Position numbers and translations under genes: made by a program. Positions 1 through 9,467 of a DNA stretch of 64,000 nt are shown piece after piece. Position 1 is the stretch's first letter. Every line of letters starts with the position of its first letter. Under the pieces are notes generated by a model, which was not told where the DNA came from, did not search any database, and worked only from the letters and a program-made list of their open reading frames with translations. The DNA is from Gp6-AA40 sp963742105 (lineage in GTDB: Bacteria > Acidobacteriota > Vicinamibacteria > Vicinamibacterales > UBA2999): contig CAVUKN010000007.1 in assembly GCA_963742105.1 (NCBI GenBank), forward strand, positions 1,364,001-1,428,000. The letters are read 5' to 3'.

Positions 1-1
1 C

Positions 2-1015
2 ATGGGCTGGATGATGGGCCCATGGGAAGTCTTCGGGATGACGCTGCTCGGCGGCACGTTCGTGCTGTTCGACGGCGCGCTGGATCATCCGGGCCCGGAT
101 CGTTTGTGGTCGATTGTCGAGAGCCAGCGGGTGAATGTCCTCGGCGTCTCGCCAACGCTGATTCGGGCGCTGATGAAGCACGGCACGCAACCGGTGGAGC
201 GGCACGATCTGAGCTCGTTGCGGATCCTCGGTTCGACCGGGGAGCCGTGGAATCCCGAGTCGTGGCGATGGCTGTTCGACGTCGCCGGTCATGGCCGGCT
301 GCCGATCATCAACTACTCCGGAGGTACGGAGGTCTCAGGCGGGCTGGTGGCCGGGAATGTCCTGACACCGATCAAGCCGGCAGCATTTGCCGGTCCGCCG
401 CCCGGTATTGCCGCCGATGTCGTCGACGAGCACGGCCAGTCAGTCCGCAATCAGGTCGGCGAGCTCGTGGTCCGCGCACCGTGGATCGGTATGACGCGTG
501 GCTTCTGGCATGATCCGGACCGATACGAGGAGACGTACTGGTCGCGCTTCCCCGATACGTGGGTGCACGGCGACTGGGCGGCGATCGACGACGACGGCCT
601 CTGGTACATCCTCGGTCGATCTGACGACACGATCAAAGTCGCCGGCAAACGGCTCGGGCCGGCGGAAGTGGAGTCCGTGCTCGTCGAACATCCTGCCGTC
701 CTCGAGGCGGCGGCAATCGGCATCCCCGATCCCGTCAAGGGCCAGGCGCTAGTCTGTTTCTGCGTCTTGAAACCTGGTCACGAGGGATCGCCCGAGCTCT
801 CGGACACGCTCGGTCAACTCGTCGCCACGCGGCTGGGCAAGCCGCTGCGACCCACCGCGGTCGAGTTCGTGGCCGATCTCCCGAAGACGCGAAACGGCAA
901 GGTCATGCGACGCGTCATCCGCTCGACGTACCTGAGTGAAGCTGCCGGCGATCTGTCGGCGCTGGAAAACCCGCAGGCGATGGAGGCCATACGAAGAGCG
1001 CGTTCGCGGAATTGA
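2..1015 (+). CDS. Acyl-/acetyl-CoA synthetase (AMP-forming), C-terminal part
   Basis: This is the C-terminal part (337 residues visible) of an ANL-superfamily adenylating enzyme, which activates a carboxylic acid with ATP and transfers it to CoA. The N-terminal part lies beyond the window edge; the ATG at base 2 falls inside a conserved GWMMGPWEVFG stretch and is not the true start. Visible motifs are the YSGGTEVSGG adenylate motif (about residue 105), HGDWA, GRSDDTIKVAGKRLGPAEVE at the hinge into the small domain, and PKTRNGKVMRR near the end, carrying the catalytic lysine. The overall look is closest to acetyl-/propionyl-CoA synthetases, but substrate cannot be read from this part. It is the only plus-strand gene before 13 kb and is convergent with the aromatic operon. 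Confidence 0.88.
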   Translation: MGWMMGPWEVFGMTLLGGTFVLFDGALDHPGPDRLWSIVESQRVNVLGVSPTLIRALMKHGTQPVERHDLSSLRILGSTGEPWNPESWRWLFDVAGHGRLPIINYSGGTEVSGGLVAGNVLTPIKPAAFAGPPPGIAADVVDEHGQSVRNQVGELVVRAPWIGMTRGFWHDPDRYEETYWSRFPDTWVHGDWAAIDDDGLWYILGRSDDTIKVAGKRLGPAEVESVLVEHPAVLEAAAIGIPDPVKGQALVCFCVLKPGHEGSPELSDTLGQLVATRLGKPLRPTAVEFVADLPKTRNGKVMRRVIRSTYLSEAAGDLSALENPQAMEAIRRARSRN

Positions 1016-1021
1016 AGGTCG

Positions 1022-1104
1022 CGGCGGCCGTGAAGGCGCGTCTACGTTTCTCGGCGGCCCTGAAGGGTCGCGCTACGTGCTCGGCGAGAAGGGCCGGCCT
1101 ACGT
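1022..1104. repeat. Three imperfect tandem ~28-base units between convergent genes
   Basis: Three units begin at about 1022, 1051 and 1081. Each has the pattern (t)CGGCGgcc-GAAGG-CGCG-CTACGT: unit 1 CGGCGGCCGTGAAGGCGCGT, unit 2 CGGCGGCCCTGAAGGGTCGC, unit 3 CGGCGAGAAGGGCCGGCC, each followed by CTACGT or a near copy. The third unit runs into the end of the DUF952 gene and supplies its stop codon (CTA on this strand). They look like short interspersed repeats, not protein-coding DNA. Confidence 0.7.
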
Positions 1105-1467
1105 GCGGATCGCGGTACTGGTCAGCGCGACTGGCAGACTGAAGGAGCCGTCGGCGTCAGGCGACAACGGATGCACCGCAATCACCGCGGCCATGGGCAG
1201 CGGGCCGTAGATGTGAGGATACAGTTCACAGCCCCCTTCGAGGTTTTCGTCCAATACAGGGCAAGACAACTGTTCCAGATCGATCTCGAGGAGCACGAGG
1301 TCCTCACGCCCGCGGAAGATCCGATTCGCGGTTGCCATCACCTGGCGCCGGTACGAGCAGTGGATGAAGCCCTCGCGATCGAAGGCTGTCGGAAGATACC
1401 GGTTGCTTTCGCGGGCTGACTGCACTTCGGCGTTCGTCGTGATGTGATACACGCGCTCGCGCATCAT
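1099..1467 (-). CDS. DUF952 family protein
   Basis: A 122-residue protein matching the DUF952 family in length and motifs: VYHITT near the N terminus, GFIHCS around residue 34 and LYPHIYGPL around residue 83. The family has a small alpha/beta fold related to ADP-ribosyltransferase-like domains and no established reaction, so no function is assigned. The ATG at 1467 overlaps the stop of the upstream SDR gene (ATGA), making it the last gene of the aromatic operon. A second ATG follows immediately and could be used instead. The last codons and the TAG stop fall in the tandem repeat at 1022-1104, suggesting that the C terminus was altered by repeat insertion. Confidence 0.8.
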   Translation of the reverse strand: MMRERVYHITTNAEVQSARESNRYLPTAFDREGFIHCSYRRQVMATANRIFRGREDLVLLEIDLEQLSCPVLDENLEGGCELYPHIYGPLPMAAVIAVHPLSPDADGSFSLPVALTSTAIRT

Positions 1468-2336
1468 TTCGACCCTGTGCTGTTCAGACGCTTCACGATC
1501 CGCCGTACCAGCTGTCGCGGCGCAAACCGGACAACCATCGCGCCTCGACGGTTGGCGAATCCGGGTATTACGACCGCCTTCCCACGGTTCCAGCCGTCAA
1601 AGCCTTCACGCGCCACATCGTCGGCACTCATCCAGGTCGAGCTCTTGAACAGGTTCGTGTCAGTCATCCCCGCGCGGTCGGCAAAGCTGCTTTCAGTTGG
1701 CCCAGGACAGAGACAGCTCACCTTGACGCCACTGCCGACGACTTCTTCGGCAATGCCCTCGGTGAACGACAGCACGTACGCCTTGGTCGCGTAATAGACC
1801 GACATCATCGGGCCGGGCTGAAACGCCGCCGTGGAAGCGACGTTCAGCACCCCGCCCGTTCGCCGTTCGAGCATCGCCGGAAGCAGCAGCCGTGTCAGCT
1901 CGGTGAGCGTGACCGCGTTGAGCTGGATCATCTCGATCTGCTGATCCATCGAGAGCGTCGCGAACTCGCCCTGCAGGCCGAAGCCGGCGTTGTTGACGAG
2001 CACGTCCACGGGAAGGTTGTCTGCCCTCAAGCGATTGACGAGCGCCTGGCCGCTGTGGGGAACTGACAGGTCAGCAGAGATGACACGGACTTTCGTGCCA
2101 CCCGCGGCGGCGCTCTTGTCAGCGCCGCGCGGCGGGCCTGCCGCCTCCGCTTCGCTCTGGCGCGCCGGGCCCGAGCCTTGGCGAAGACCGGACAAGGCTC
2201 GCCCCACGTCTTCCAAGGCAGACTCATTGCGTGCGACGAGAATGACGTCGTAGCCGTGAGCGACGAACCGGCCGGCAAGTGCCCGACCGATGCCAGAGGA
2301 CGCACCGGTGATGAGCGCGGTCGGATTCATGGTCAT
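1464..2336 (-). CDS. Short-chain dehydrogenase/reductase with in-frame insertion
   Basis: A classical SDR oxidoreductase of 290 residues. The Rossmann glycine motif TGASSGIG is at residues 10-17, NNAG at about 113, the catalytic serine in NVASTAAF, and YATKAYV carries the catalytic Tyr and Lys. The C-terminal region resembles DltE/YqjQ-type SDRs of unknown substrate. Residues about 49-80, between the second helix and the acidic loop, form a 32-residue Gly/Ala/Pro-rich insertion absent from ordinary SDRs; it is encoded by a repeat element (see 2097-2192). The start ATG at 2336 overlaps the tyrA stop (ATGA), and the stop overlaps the DUF952 start. Its link to aromatic synthesis is positional only. 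Confidence 0.88.
   Translation of the reverse strand: MTMNPTALITGASSGIGRALAGRFVAHGYDVILVARNESALEDVGRALSGLRQGSGPARQSEAEAAGPPRGADKSAAAGGTKVRVISADLSVPHSGQALVNRLRADNLPVDVLVNNAGFGLQGEFATLSMDQQIEMIQLNAVTLTELTRLLLPAMLERRTGGVLNVASTAAFQPGPMMSVYYATKAYVLSFTEGIAEEVVGSGVKVSCLCPGPTESSFADRAGMTDTNLFKSSTWMSADDVAREGFDGWNRGKAVVIPGFANRRGAMVVRFAPRQLVRRIVKRLNSTGSK
2097..2192. repeat. In-frame repeat element inside the SDR gene
   Basis: A 96-base stretch that adds about 32 residues to the SDR without breaking the frame. Its core at 2115-2142 begins CTTGTCAGCGCCGCGCGGCG and continues GGCCTGCC; it is imperfectly palindromic. The core aligns closely with the core at 2936-2963 in tyrA and shares the CTTGTCAG start with the element in trpB. 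On the coding strand it reads GPPRGADKS, against GPRGGADKP in TyrA. Confidence 0.7.
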
Positions 2337-3259
2337 TCCTTACCCTTCATCAACTCGGCGCGCCAGCGGCCGGCCTCGTTGAATGTCTTCTCGAGGCCCT
2401 GACCGTGGCCGAGATCGCGCCGGAGTTCAGTAAGCGTGGCGATGAGGCGATCGAGCGCTTCTCCGATGAAGTCATGATTGCTGGCGGCGATGTCTCGCCA
2501 GACGGATGCAGGACTCGACGCCAGCCGCGTCGTGTCAACAAGCCCCCGCCCGGCCAGGCGCAGGCCCTCGGCGGCGCCGCCACCGACCGTGTACATCAGC
2601 GCGCTGGCGGCGAGTTGCGGCAGGTGGCTGACGTATGCCATCAGGCGGTCGTGATCGCCTGCATCGAGTCGAGCCGGCCTCGCGCCGAGTCCCGACACAA
2701 GCCGCTCCAGCCGCTCGAGTGCCGGCGCATCACCCTTCTCGTCCGGGGTGAAAATCCACGGCCGCCCGGCGAACAGGTCCGGCCGGGCGAACCCGAATCC
2801 CCCTCGTTCGGCGCCGCCGATAGGGTGACCTCCCACGAATGGCAGTCCTGACGGCAGCGAACGCGCGGCGGCGACGATGTCGCGCTTGGTGCCGCCGACA
2901 TCGGTGACGACGATGGGTGCTGGCATCAGAGGAGGCTTGTCAGCTCCACCACGTGGACCTGACATGGTCGGCGCCACACCCGCCACGCGCTGCCACTCGC
3001 TCAACTGTCCCAGCAGCTCAATATTCTGCGCGACGGGAGCCGCGAGTACGACCAGGTCCGGCGTTCCGGTATCAGCGACCGAGTTCGCGGCGCGATCGAT
3101 CGCGCCGCTTCCCATGGCGTGCGCGAGCACGGACGGTTGATCGACCCCGACGATTCGAATCGACGGCCAGCGCTCGCGAATTCCTAGCGCGATGGAGCCG
3201 CCAATCAGGCCGAGTCCGGCGATGACGATGGTATGAAAAGGAGGTTCGTCTGAAGACAT
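2333..3259 (-). CDS. tyrA: Prephenate dehydrogenase with in-frame insertion
   Basis: NAD(P)-dependent prephenate/arogenate dehydrogenase, the committed step of tyrosine synthesis. The dinucleotide-binding motif GLGLIGGS lies at the N terminus, followed by VVLAAPV, VTDVGGTKRDIV, FVGGHPIGG and an all-helical C-terminal half with AYVSHLPQLAASAL, all typical of TyrA. I place the start at 3259 (MSSDEP) rather than the in-frame ATG at 3286, because GGGAG lies six bases upstream and residues before it are not conserved. A stretch of about 25 residues before VVTDVGG contains GPRGGADKP and is an in-frame repeat insertion. The stop overlaps the SDR start. The gene follows DAHP synthase after a repeat-filled gap of about 90 bases. 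Confidence 0.92.
   Translation of the reverse strand: MSSDEPPFHTIVIAGLGLIGGSIALGIRERWPSIRIVGVDQPSVLAHAMGSGAIDRAANSVADTGTPDLVVLAAPVAQNIELLGQLSEWQRVAGVAPTMSGPRGGADKPPLMPAPIVVTDVGGTKRDIVAAARSLPSGLPFVGGHPIGGAERGGFGFARPDLFAGRPWIFTPDEKGDAPALERLERLVSGLGARPARLDAGDHDRLMAYVSHLPQLAASALMYTVGGGAAEGLRLAGRGLVDTTRLASSPASVWRDIAASNHDFIGEALDRLIATLTELRRDLGHGQGLEKTFNEAGRWRAELMKGKE
2924..2998. repeat. In-frame palindromic element inside tyrA
   Basis: The core at 2936-2963 is CTTGTCAGCTCCACCACGTG followed by GACCTGAC. GTCAG and TCCAC on the left pair with GTGGA and CTGAC on the right around a three-base centre, with one C/C mismatch. It encodes roughly 25 extra residues between the QLSEW helix and the conserved VVTDVGGTK strand. 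Same family as the element at 2097-2192. Outer limits are approximate. Confidence 0.7.
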
Positions 3260-3278
3260 GTCAACTCCCGCCTGCCCG

Positions 3279-3350
3279 ACTCCCAACTCCCAAGCACCTT
3301 CGCAGGGTTGGAGAGTCGGGATGGGGAGTTGGAGATTGGGAGTTGGGAGT
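3279..3350. repeat. Inverted (TTGGGAG)n repeat between tyrA and aroF
   Basis: ACTCCCAACTCCCAA at 3279-3293 is the exact complement of TTGGGAGTTGGGAGT at 3336-3350, with further GGGAGTTGGAGA-like units between. The right arm touches the aroF stop codon, and a GGGAGTT unit at the left edge supplies the likely Shine-Dalgarno sequence of tyrA. A hairpin in the transcript is possible, but there is no T-tract, so it is not a standard terminator. Confidence 0.75.
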
Positions 3351-4396
3351 TAGCGAGCCCAACCTCGCTTGGCTACGGGTTCCAGGCAGATCGAACGGCC
3401 GATCGCCGGCGCGATGATCCGCAGTTCGGCCATCAGGCGATCGAACTGCGACGGGAACATCGACTGGGCGCCATCGCTCAGCGCGTGATCCGGATCGGTG
3501 TGGACCTCGATGATCAGGCCGTCAGCGCCGGCTGCCACGGCGGCGCGCGCCAGTTGCGCCACCATGTCCCGGCGGCCGGCACCGTGGCTCGGATCCGCGA
3601 TGATCGGCAGGTGACTCAACTTTTTCACGACCGGGATCGCGGAGATGTCGAACGTGTTCCGTGTCGCCGTCTCGAACGTGCGAATCCCGCGCTCGCAGAG
3701 CATCACGTCGTTGTTGCCGCCCGACAGGATGTATTCGGCGGACAGCAGCCACTCCTCAATCGTCGCCGAGAGCCCGCGTTTCAGCATCACCGGCTTGTGC
3801 GCGTGACCGAGTTCCCGAAGCAGCGTGTAGTTCTGCATGTTGCGGGCGCCGACCTGGAAGACGTCGCAGTACTTGTCGATCAGCTCGATCTGGCTGACGT
3901 CCATGACCTCGGAGATCACCTTCAGGTTGTGCGCGTCGGCTGCATGGCGCAGCATCTGCAGCCCCTTTTCGCCATGGCCTTGAAACGCATAGGGTGAGCT
4001 GCGGGGCTTGAACGCACCGCCACGCAGCACCTTGGCGCCAGCGCGTTTTACCGCGGCGGCAGACGCCATCACCTGCTCCTCGGTTTCGGCCGAGCAGGGA
4101 CCGGCCATGACGATTACCTCGTCACCGCCGATCCGGACATCGTCCATGACGATGAGGGTGTCCTCCGGTTTGAAGGTGCGGCTGGCGCGTTTGTACGGCT
4201 CGGTGATGCGGAGCACTTCGTGCACGCCGTCCAGGAGCTCGATCAGCTCCTTCTCCACCTTGTGCGCGCCGACGACTCCGAGCACCGTGCGCGTCGCCCC
4301 GGACGAGCGGTGCACGTCCATTCCCATTTCGATCAACCGGGCGATGACGGCGTCGATCTGCGCCTCGGTGGCCCGTTCCTTCATTACGACGACCAT
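3350..4396 (-). CDS. aroF: 3-deoxy-7-phosphoheptulonate (DAHP) synthase
   Basis: Class I-beta DAHP synthase (348 residues), condensing phosphoenolpyruvate and erythrose 4-phosphate to open the shikimate pathway. Residues 1-70 form the ferredoxin-like/ACT-related regulatory domain (MVVVMKERATEAQIDAV), followed by the TIM barrel with VIVMAGPCSAETEEQV, LRGGAFKPRSSPYAFQG, GARNMQNY, KRGLSATIEEWL, CERGIRTFE and DPSHGAGRR, all diagnostic. AGGAGAGTAGTTC precedes the ATG and supports the start. It lies three bases after the chorismate mutase stop in the same operon. The N-terminal domain is the known site of Tyr, Phe or chorismate-type feedback in this class; the effector here is unknown. Confidence 0.96.
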   Translation of the reverse strand: MVVVMKERATEAQIDAVIARLIEMGMDVHRSSGATRTVLGVVGAHKVEKELIELLDGVHEVLRITEPYKRASRTFKPEDTLIVMDDVRIGGDEVIVMAGPCSAETEEQVMASAAAVKRAGAKVLRGGAFKPRSSPYAFQGHGEKGLQMLRHAADAHNLKVISEVMDVSQIELIDKYCDVFQVGARNMQNYTLLRELGHAHKPVMLKRGLSATIEEWLLSAEYILSGGNNDVMLCERGIRTFETATRNTFDISAIPVVKKLSHLPIIADPSHGAGRRDMVAQLARAAVAAGADGLIIEVHTDPDHALSDGAQSMFPSQFDRLMAELRIIAPAIGRSICLEPVAKRGWAR

Positions 4397-4399
4397 GAA

Positions 4400-4714
4400 C
4401 TACTCTCCTGCTTCCAGGTTGCCGCGGCGTTCGCTCGCCACACGCTCGGCGCGACGCGCCTCGTCGATCACCCGTTCGAAGATTCGCACGACGGCTTCCG
4501 CCGTGAGCGGACCGGACAGCTCGGTGGCGGACTTTCTGACCTTCGCCAGTACCTGCGATTCGCGCTCGGGTTGGTAAATCGGAAGGCCGGCCTCGTGCTT
4601 GAGGCGGCCCACTTCCACCGCGCAGGCGACGCGGACGTTGAGGAGGCGGACGAGCTGATCGTCGATCACGTCGATCCGGCCCCGCAGCTCCTCGATGGTC
4701 AGGACTTCAGGCAA
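4400..4714 (-). CDS. Chorismate mutase (AroQ type)
   Basis: A 104-residue all-helical AroQ-class chorismate mutase, converting chorismate to prephenate. It shows LRGRIDVIDDQLVRLLNVR (the first-helix arginine and the acidic IDxID-type pattern), VGRLKHEAG and the PERESQVL segment carrying the active-site region. I take the TTG at 4714 as start: AGAGGAG lies eight bases upstream, and no ATG fits the family length. The start lies inside the 3' end of trpA (16-base overlap), implying translational coupling. It sits directly before DAHP synthase; free-standing AroQ and class I-beta DAHP synthase often form a complex in other bacteria, which would be inference here. Confidence 0.9.
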   Translation of the reverse strand: MPEVLTIEELRGRIDVIDDQLVRLLNVRVACAVEVGRLKHEAGLPIYQPERESQVLAKVRKSATELSGPLTAEAVVRIFERVIDEARRAERVASERRGNLEAGE

Positions 4715-5499
4715 CGTACGTACTCCTCTACCCGGGTATTCAAATCCGCCGAGGCGCCGGCCTCTGCGATCACGTTCACGAGGGCACTGCCGACGACGGC
4801 TGCGTCGGCCCACTGACAGACCGCACGCACGTGCTCCGGCGTGGAGATGCCGAAGCCGAGGGCAAGTGGCAGATCGCTGACCGCCCGGATCCGCGCCACC
4901 ATTTCCTCCGCGCCGTCGGCGAGCTGATCGCGCACGCCGGTCACACCGAGCCGCGAGATGGCGTAGAGGAACCCGCTGCCAAGAGCCGCGGCGGCCCGAA
5001 GGCGTTCGTCGCTGGTCGTCGGACTGAGCAATAGAATTGTATCAATCCCCCGTGACGTCAGCAGGTCTCGAAAGTCGGCCGACTCCTCTATCGGCAGATC
5101 CAGCACGAGAACGCCGTCCACGCCGGCGTCGCGGGCCGCGTCGGCGAATCGCTCGGCACCGAAGCGCAGGATCGGGTTCGCATAGCTGAAAATCACGATG
5201 CCAGCACGCAGATCCTGACGGACGTGGCGCACGAGATCGAGTACCCCTTTCAGCGTCGCTCCTGATGCGAGCGCGCGCTCCGTTGCGCGCTGAATGACCG
5301 GGCCGTCGGCCAGAGGATCCGAAAACGGCACGCCGACTTCGATGACGTCCACGCCAGCACGGTCCAGCGCGCGCAGGATGCCCTCAGTGCGCGGCAGGTC
5401 GGGATCGCCGGCGGTGATGTAGGTCACCAGTCCCCCGCGCTTTTCGGCACGCAGCCGCCGGAACGTGTCTGCGAGACGGCTTCTCACCTCGGACTTCAT
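4699..5499 (-). CDS. trpA: Tryptophan synthase alpha subunit
   Basis: TrpA (266 residues), which cleaves indole-3-glycerol phosphate to indole and glyceraldehyde 3-phosphate within the alpha2-beta2 complex. The catalytic glutamate is in VIEVGVPFSDPLADGPV and the catalytic aspartate follows in the same segment; YANPI, DLPIEES and SRLGVTG mark the barrel. I start at the ATG at 5499 (MKSEVRSRL), five bases after trpB; upstream in-frame sequence is low-complexity and unlike TrpA. The 3' end overlaps the chorismate mutase start. Confidence 0.95.
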   Translation of the reverse strand: MKSEVRSRLADTFRRLRAEKRGGLVTYITAGDPDLPRTEGILRALDRAGVDVIEVGVPFSDPLADGPVIQRATERALASGATLKGVLDLVRHVRQDLRAGIVIFSYANPILRFGAERFADAARDAGVDGVLVLDLPIEESADFRDLLTSRGIDTILLLSPTTSDERLRAAAALGSGFLYAISRLGVTGVRDQLADGAEEMVARIRAVSDLPLALGFGISTPEHVRAVCQWADAAVVGSALVNVIAEAGASADLNTRVEEYVRCLKS

Positions 5500-5504
5500 A
5501 CTGC

Positions 5505-6808
<1,304 letters not shown>

Positions 6809-6812
<4 letters not shown>

Positions 6813-7489
6813 GGCTTCCCTGCTCGTCCCCTCAAATCCAGCGACTCGTCGGTGGTACTCACCAGGCCCGCCTTGCGCCGCTCGAACGCACCGCGCGCGT
6901 TCTCCAGAAATCGTGCGACCTTCATCGCGTCCTTGATGCCGGGCGCCGATTCCACGCCCGACGACACGTCGACGCCGTACGGCCCGACGCACCCGATGGC
7001 CTCGGCCACGTTGCTCGGAGTCAGTCCACCTGCCAGGATCACCGGGTGCTGACGGGCGATTGCCGCCGCACGCGACCAGTCCACCTGCTTCCCTGTTCCC
7101 CCGCGTCGCTCCCGGTCGGCCGCATCGAGCAACAGCCTCGTTCCGGCGGGCCACATCGCGCTCGCCTCGATCACATCGTCAATCGCCACCGATCTGAAGA
7201 TCGGATATCCCACCGCGCTGGCATACGCCGGCGGCTCGTCTCCGTGTAACTGCACGATCCGCACACCCGTCGCCGCGACGATGGCGCGAACCCGGGCGAC
7301 CGACTCGTTGACGAACACACCAACGGTCGTGAGCCCGACAGGCAGCGCCGCCACGATGTCCGTCACACGCTCCGGTGCGACGTAGCGCGGGCTGCGCGGC
7401 CAGAACACGAAGCCGATCGCCGTCGCACCGTGCGCAACGGCCTGCTGCGCATCCTCGAGCCGCGTGATCCCGCAAATCTTGACGATCAT
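6809..7489 (-). CDS. trpF: Phosphoribosylanthranilate isomerase
   Basis: TrpF (226 residues), converting N-(5'-phosphoribosyl)anthranilate to the carboxyphenylamino-deoxyribulose phosphate. The N terminus VKICGITR contains the catalytic cysteine; QLHGDE, LLLDA (catalytic Asp), LAGGLTPSNV and VDVSSGVE follow. The ATG at 7489 begins MIVKICG, the standard TrpF start. About 20 residues beyond the usual end (LVSTTDESLDLRGRAGKP) form an atypical tail. No Shine-Dalgarno sequence is visible because the upstream DNA is the iterated repeat at 7492-7626. The stop overlaps the trpB start. Confidence 0.95.
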
Positions 7490-7491
7490 GA

Positions 7492-7626
7492 AATTGACGA
7501 ATTGACGAATTGACGAATGGACGAATTGGAGGCACGGAGGCCCACGTTCAGCGCGATACCGACCCCAAAGGCAGCCAATCCACCGATACATTCGTCAATT
7601 CGTCGATTCGTCATTTCGTCAATTCA
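7492..7626. repeat. Inverted arrays of TTGACGAA units between trpC and trpF
   Basis: The left arm (about 7492-7530) repeats ATTGACGA several times; the right arm (about 7590-7626) is its complement, ATTCGTCA repeated. About 60 bases separate them. The arms could form a long imperfect hairpin in the operon transcript. The right arm contains the last codons and TGA of trpC, and the left arm abuts the trpF ATG. Confidence 0.85.
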
Positions 7627-8447
7627 TCCGCCGCGATGAGGCTTCGGATCGCGGCGGCTGGATTTTCGTCCGTCATGAACCGTTCGCCGATCAGAAACGC
7701 GCGGTAACCAGCGGCCGACAACCTCTCGAGATCTTCGCGCGTTTGCAGGCCGCTCTCGCTCACGGCGATGACGTCGCGCGGCATCGCGGCCGCGAGCCGG
7801 AACGACGCATCCTTATCGACCGCGAGCGTGCGTAGGTTGCGGTTGTTCACGCCGATGATGCGCGCGCCGACGTCGATTGCGCGCAGCAGCTCCTCCTCGT
7901 CGTGCACTTCGACCAGCGCCGCGAGACCAAGCTCCCACGCCCGCAACTGCAGTCGCTGCATCTGCGCCTGGCCGAGGCCAGCCACGATCAACAGGATGGC
8001 GTCGGCGCCGTTGGCCCTGGCCTCGAAGAGCTGGTATTCGTCGACGATAAAGTCCTTGCGCAGGAGCGGCAGCGCCACCGCGTCGCGAACCGCGCGAAGG
8101 TGCTCCAGCGACCCGTCGAAGAAGGTCGGTTCAGTCAGCACCGAGATGGCGGAGGCCCCTCCTGCTTCGTACCGCTTCGCAATCGAGACCGGGTCGTAGT
8201 CCGCGGCGAGCACGCCCTTCGACGGCGATCGCCGCTTGCACTCGGCGATCACGTTCACCAGACCGCGGCGGCCAAGATTGGTTTCGAACAGTTCGCCACG
8301 CGGCGATGCCGTGGCGGCGCGCCGCTCCAGAGCCGCCATCGGTTCCGAATCGCGGCGAACCTCCGTAATCCGTTCGGTTGCGGCAATGATCGTCCGCAGC
8401 AGATCCGGTCCGCCGTGGGCCGAGTCGACGAACGCGCCGGCAATCAT
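7611..8447 (-). CDS. trpC: Indole-3-glycerol phosphate synthase
   Basis: TrpC (278 residues), closing the indole ring by decarboxylation. Diagnostic segments are VIAECKRRSPSKG (catalytic Glu and Lys), ISVLTEPTFFDGS, LRKDFIVDEYQ, IGVNNRNL and AVSESG. The ATG at 8447 overlaps the trpD stop (ATGA). The final residues DELTK and the stop are encoded by the TTGACGAA repeat array, so the natural C terminus has probably been rewritten by that repeat; the barrel is complete before this point. Confidence 0.94.
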   Translation of the reverse strand: MIAGAFVDSAHGGPDLLRTIIAATERITEVRRDSEPMAALERRAATASPRGELFETNLGRRGLVNVIAECKRRSPSKGVLAADYDPVSIAKRYEAGGASAISVLTEPTFFDGSLEHLRAVRDAVALPLLRKDFIVDEYQLFEARANGADAILLIVAGLGQAQMQRLQLRAWELGLAALVEVHDEEELLRAIDVGARIIGVNNRNLRTLAVDKDASFRLAAAMPRDVIAVSESGLQTREDLERLSAAGYRAFLIGERFMTDENPAAAIRSLIAADELTK

Positions 8448-9467
8448 GCGACCGCCACCTCCTGTGAGCTGCGCACCATCCGCTCCAGCGTGTGGCGAGC
8501 AGCTCCGGAGTCGATCGCTCCTTCGGCCAGCCGGATGCCGTCGGTAATCGACGCGGCGCGACCCGCCACGAACAGCCCGGCTCCCGCGTTGAGCAGGACA
8601 ACGCGCCGAGGCGCGCCGTTGACGCCGTTCAACACCTCGGTGACGATGGCCGCATTCCGCTCGCTGTCGCCGCCGCGTCAATTCCTCGGGTCTGTCCTTG
8701 GGCAGACCGAAATCGGCAGGATGGACATGGAATGTGTGCACCTTCCCGTCGCGACACTCCGAAACCTTCGTGTGGCCGGTCGTCGAAATCTCATCGATCC
8801 CGTCGGCGCCGTGCACGACCCACGCTCGCGTCGAACCCAGCATCAGCAGCGACCGAGCCAGCAGCTCGGTCAGTTCAGAGCGCGGCACGCCGACGATCTG
8901 GCGCGTCGCGCCGGCCGGGTTCGTCAGCGGGCCCAGCAGATTGAAGGCGGTGCGAATCCCGAGCTCACGCCGCGTCGGCCCCGCGTGTTTCATCGACGGA
9001 TGAAAAGTCGGCGCGAAGAAGAACGCGACGCCGACCTCGCGCAGGCTTCGCTCGACGACGGCGGGTGCCGCAGCGATGTTGACGCCAAGCCGCTCGAACA
9101 CATCGGCGCTGCCGCACTGACTCGAGACCGACCGGTTGCCATGTTTCGCGACAGTGACCCCGCAGGCCGCGATGACGAGCGCCGCCGCCGAGGAGATGTT
9201 GAACGTGCCGGACCGGTCTCCACCGGTCCCGCACGTGTCGAACACGTCCGGCAGGGGCGCCGACAGCCGAACCGAGTGGGCGCGCATCGCCCGCGCGAAG
9301 CCGACGATCTCGGCGGGCCGCTCGCCCTTCATGGCGAGCGACGTCAGCAGCGCCGCGAGTGCGGCGGACGAGGCGTGTCCCTCCATCACTGCGTGCATCG
9401 CCGTGGCCGCTTCCTCGGCGGTCAGGTCTTCGTGACGCACGATCTGTTCGATCAGGGGCGTGAACAT
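8444..9467 (-). CDS. trpD: Anthranilate phosphoribosyltransferase (one frameshift)
   Basis: TrpD, attaching phosphoribose to anthranilate. From the ATG at 9467 the frame shows DTCGTGGDRSGTFNISS, KHGNRSVSSQCGSADVFE, PTFHPSMKHAGPTRRELG and NLLGPLTNP, all standard. The frame is lost after PEELT near 8680; restoring it needs one surplus base removed in the ACGCGGCGGCGAC segment, after which GGDSERNAAIVTEVLNGVNG and LNAGAGLFVAG continue to the TGA at 8444. An intact downstream trpC and the essential nature of the pathway make an assembly indel more likely than a true pseudogene. The start overlaps the trpG stop (TGATG). Confidence 0.9.

Noticed and set aside
7492..7626. Intrinsic terminator between trpC and trpF
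   Set aside because: The arms can pair but the loop is long and no T-tract follows; the genes on both sides belong to one pathway and operon.
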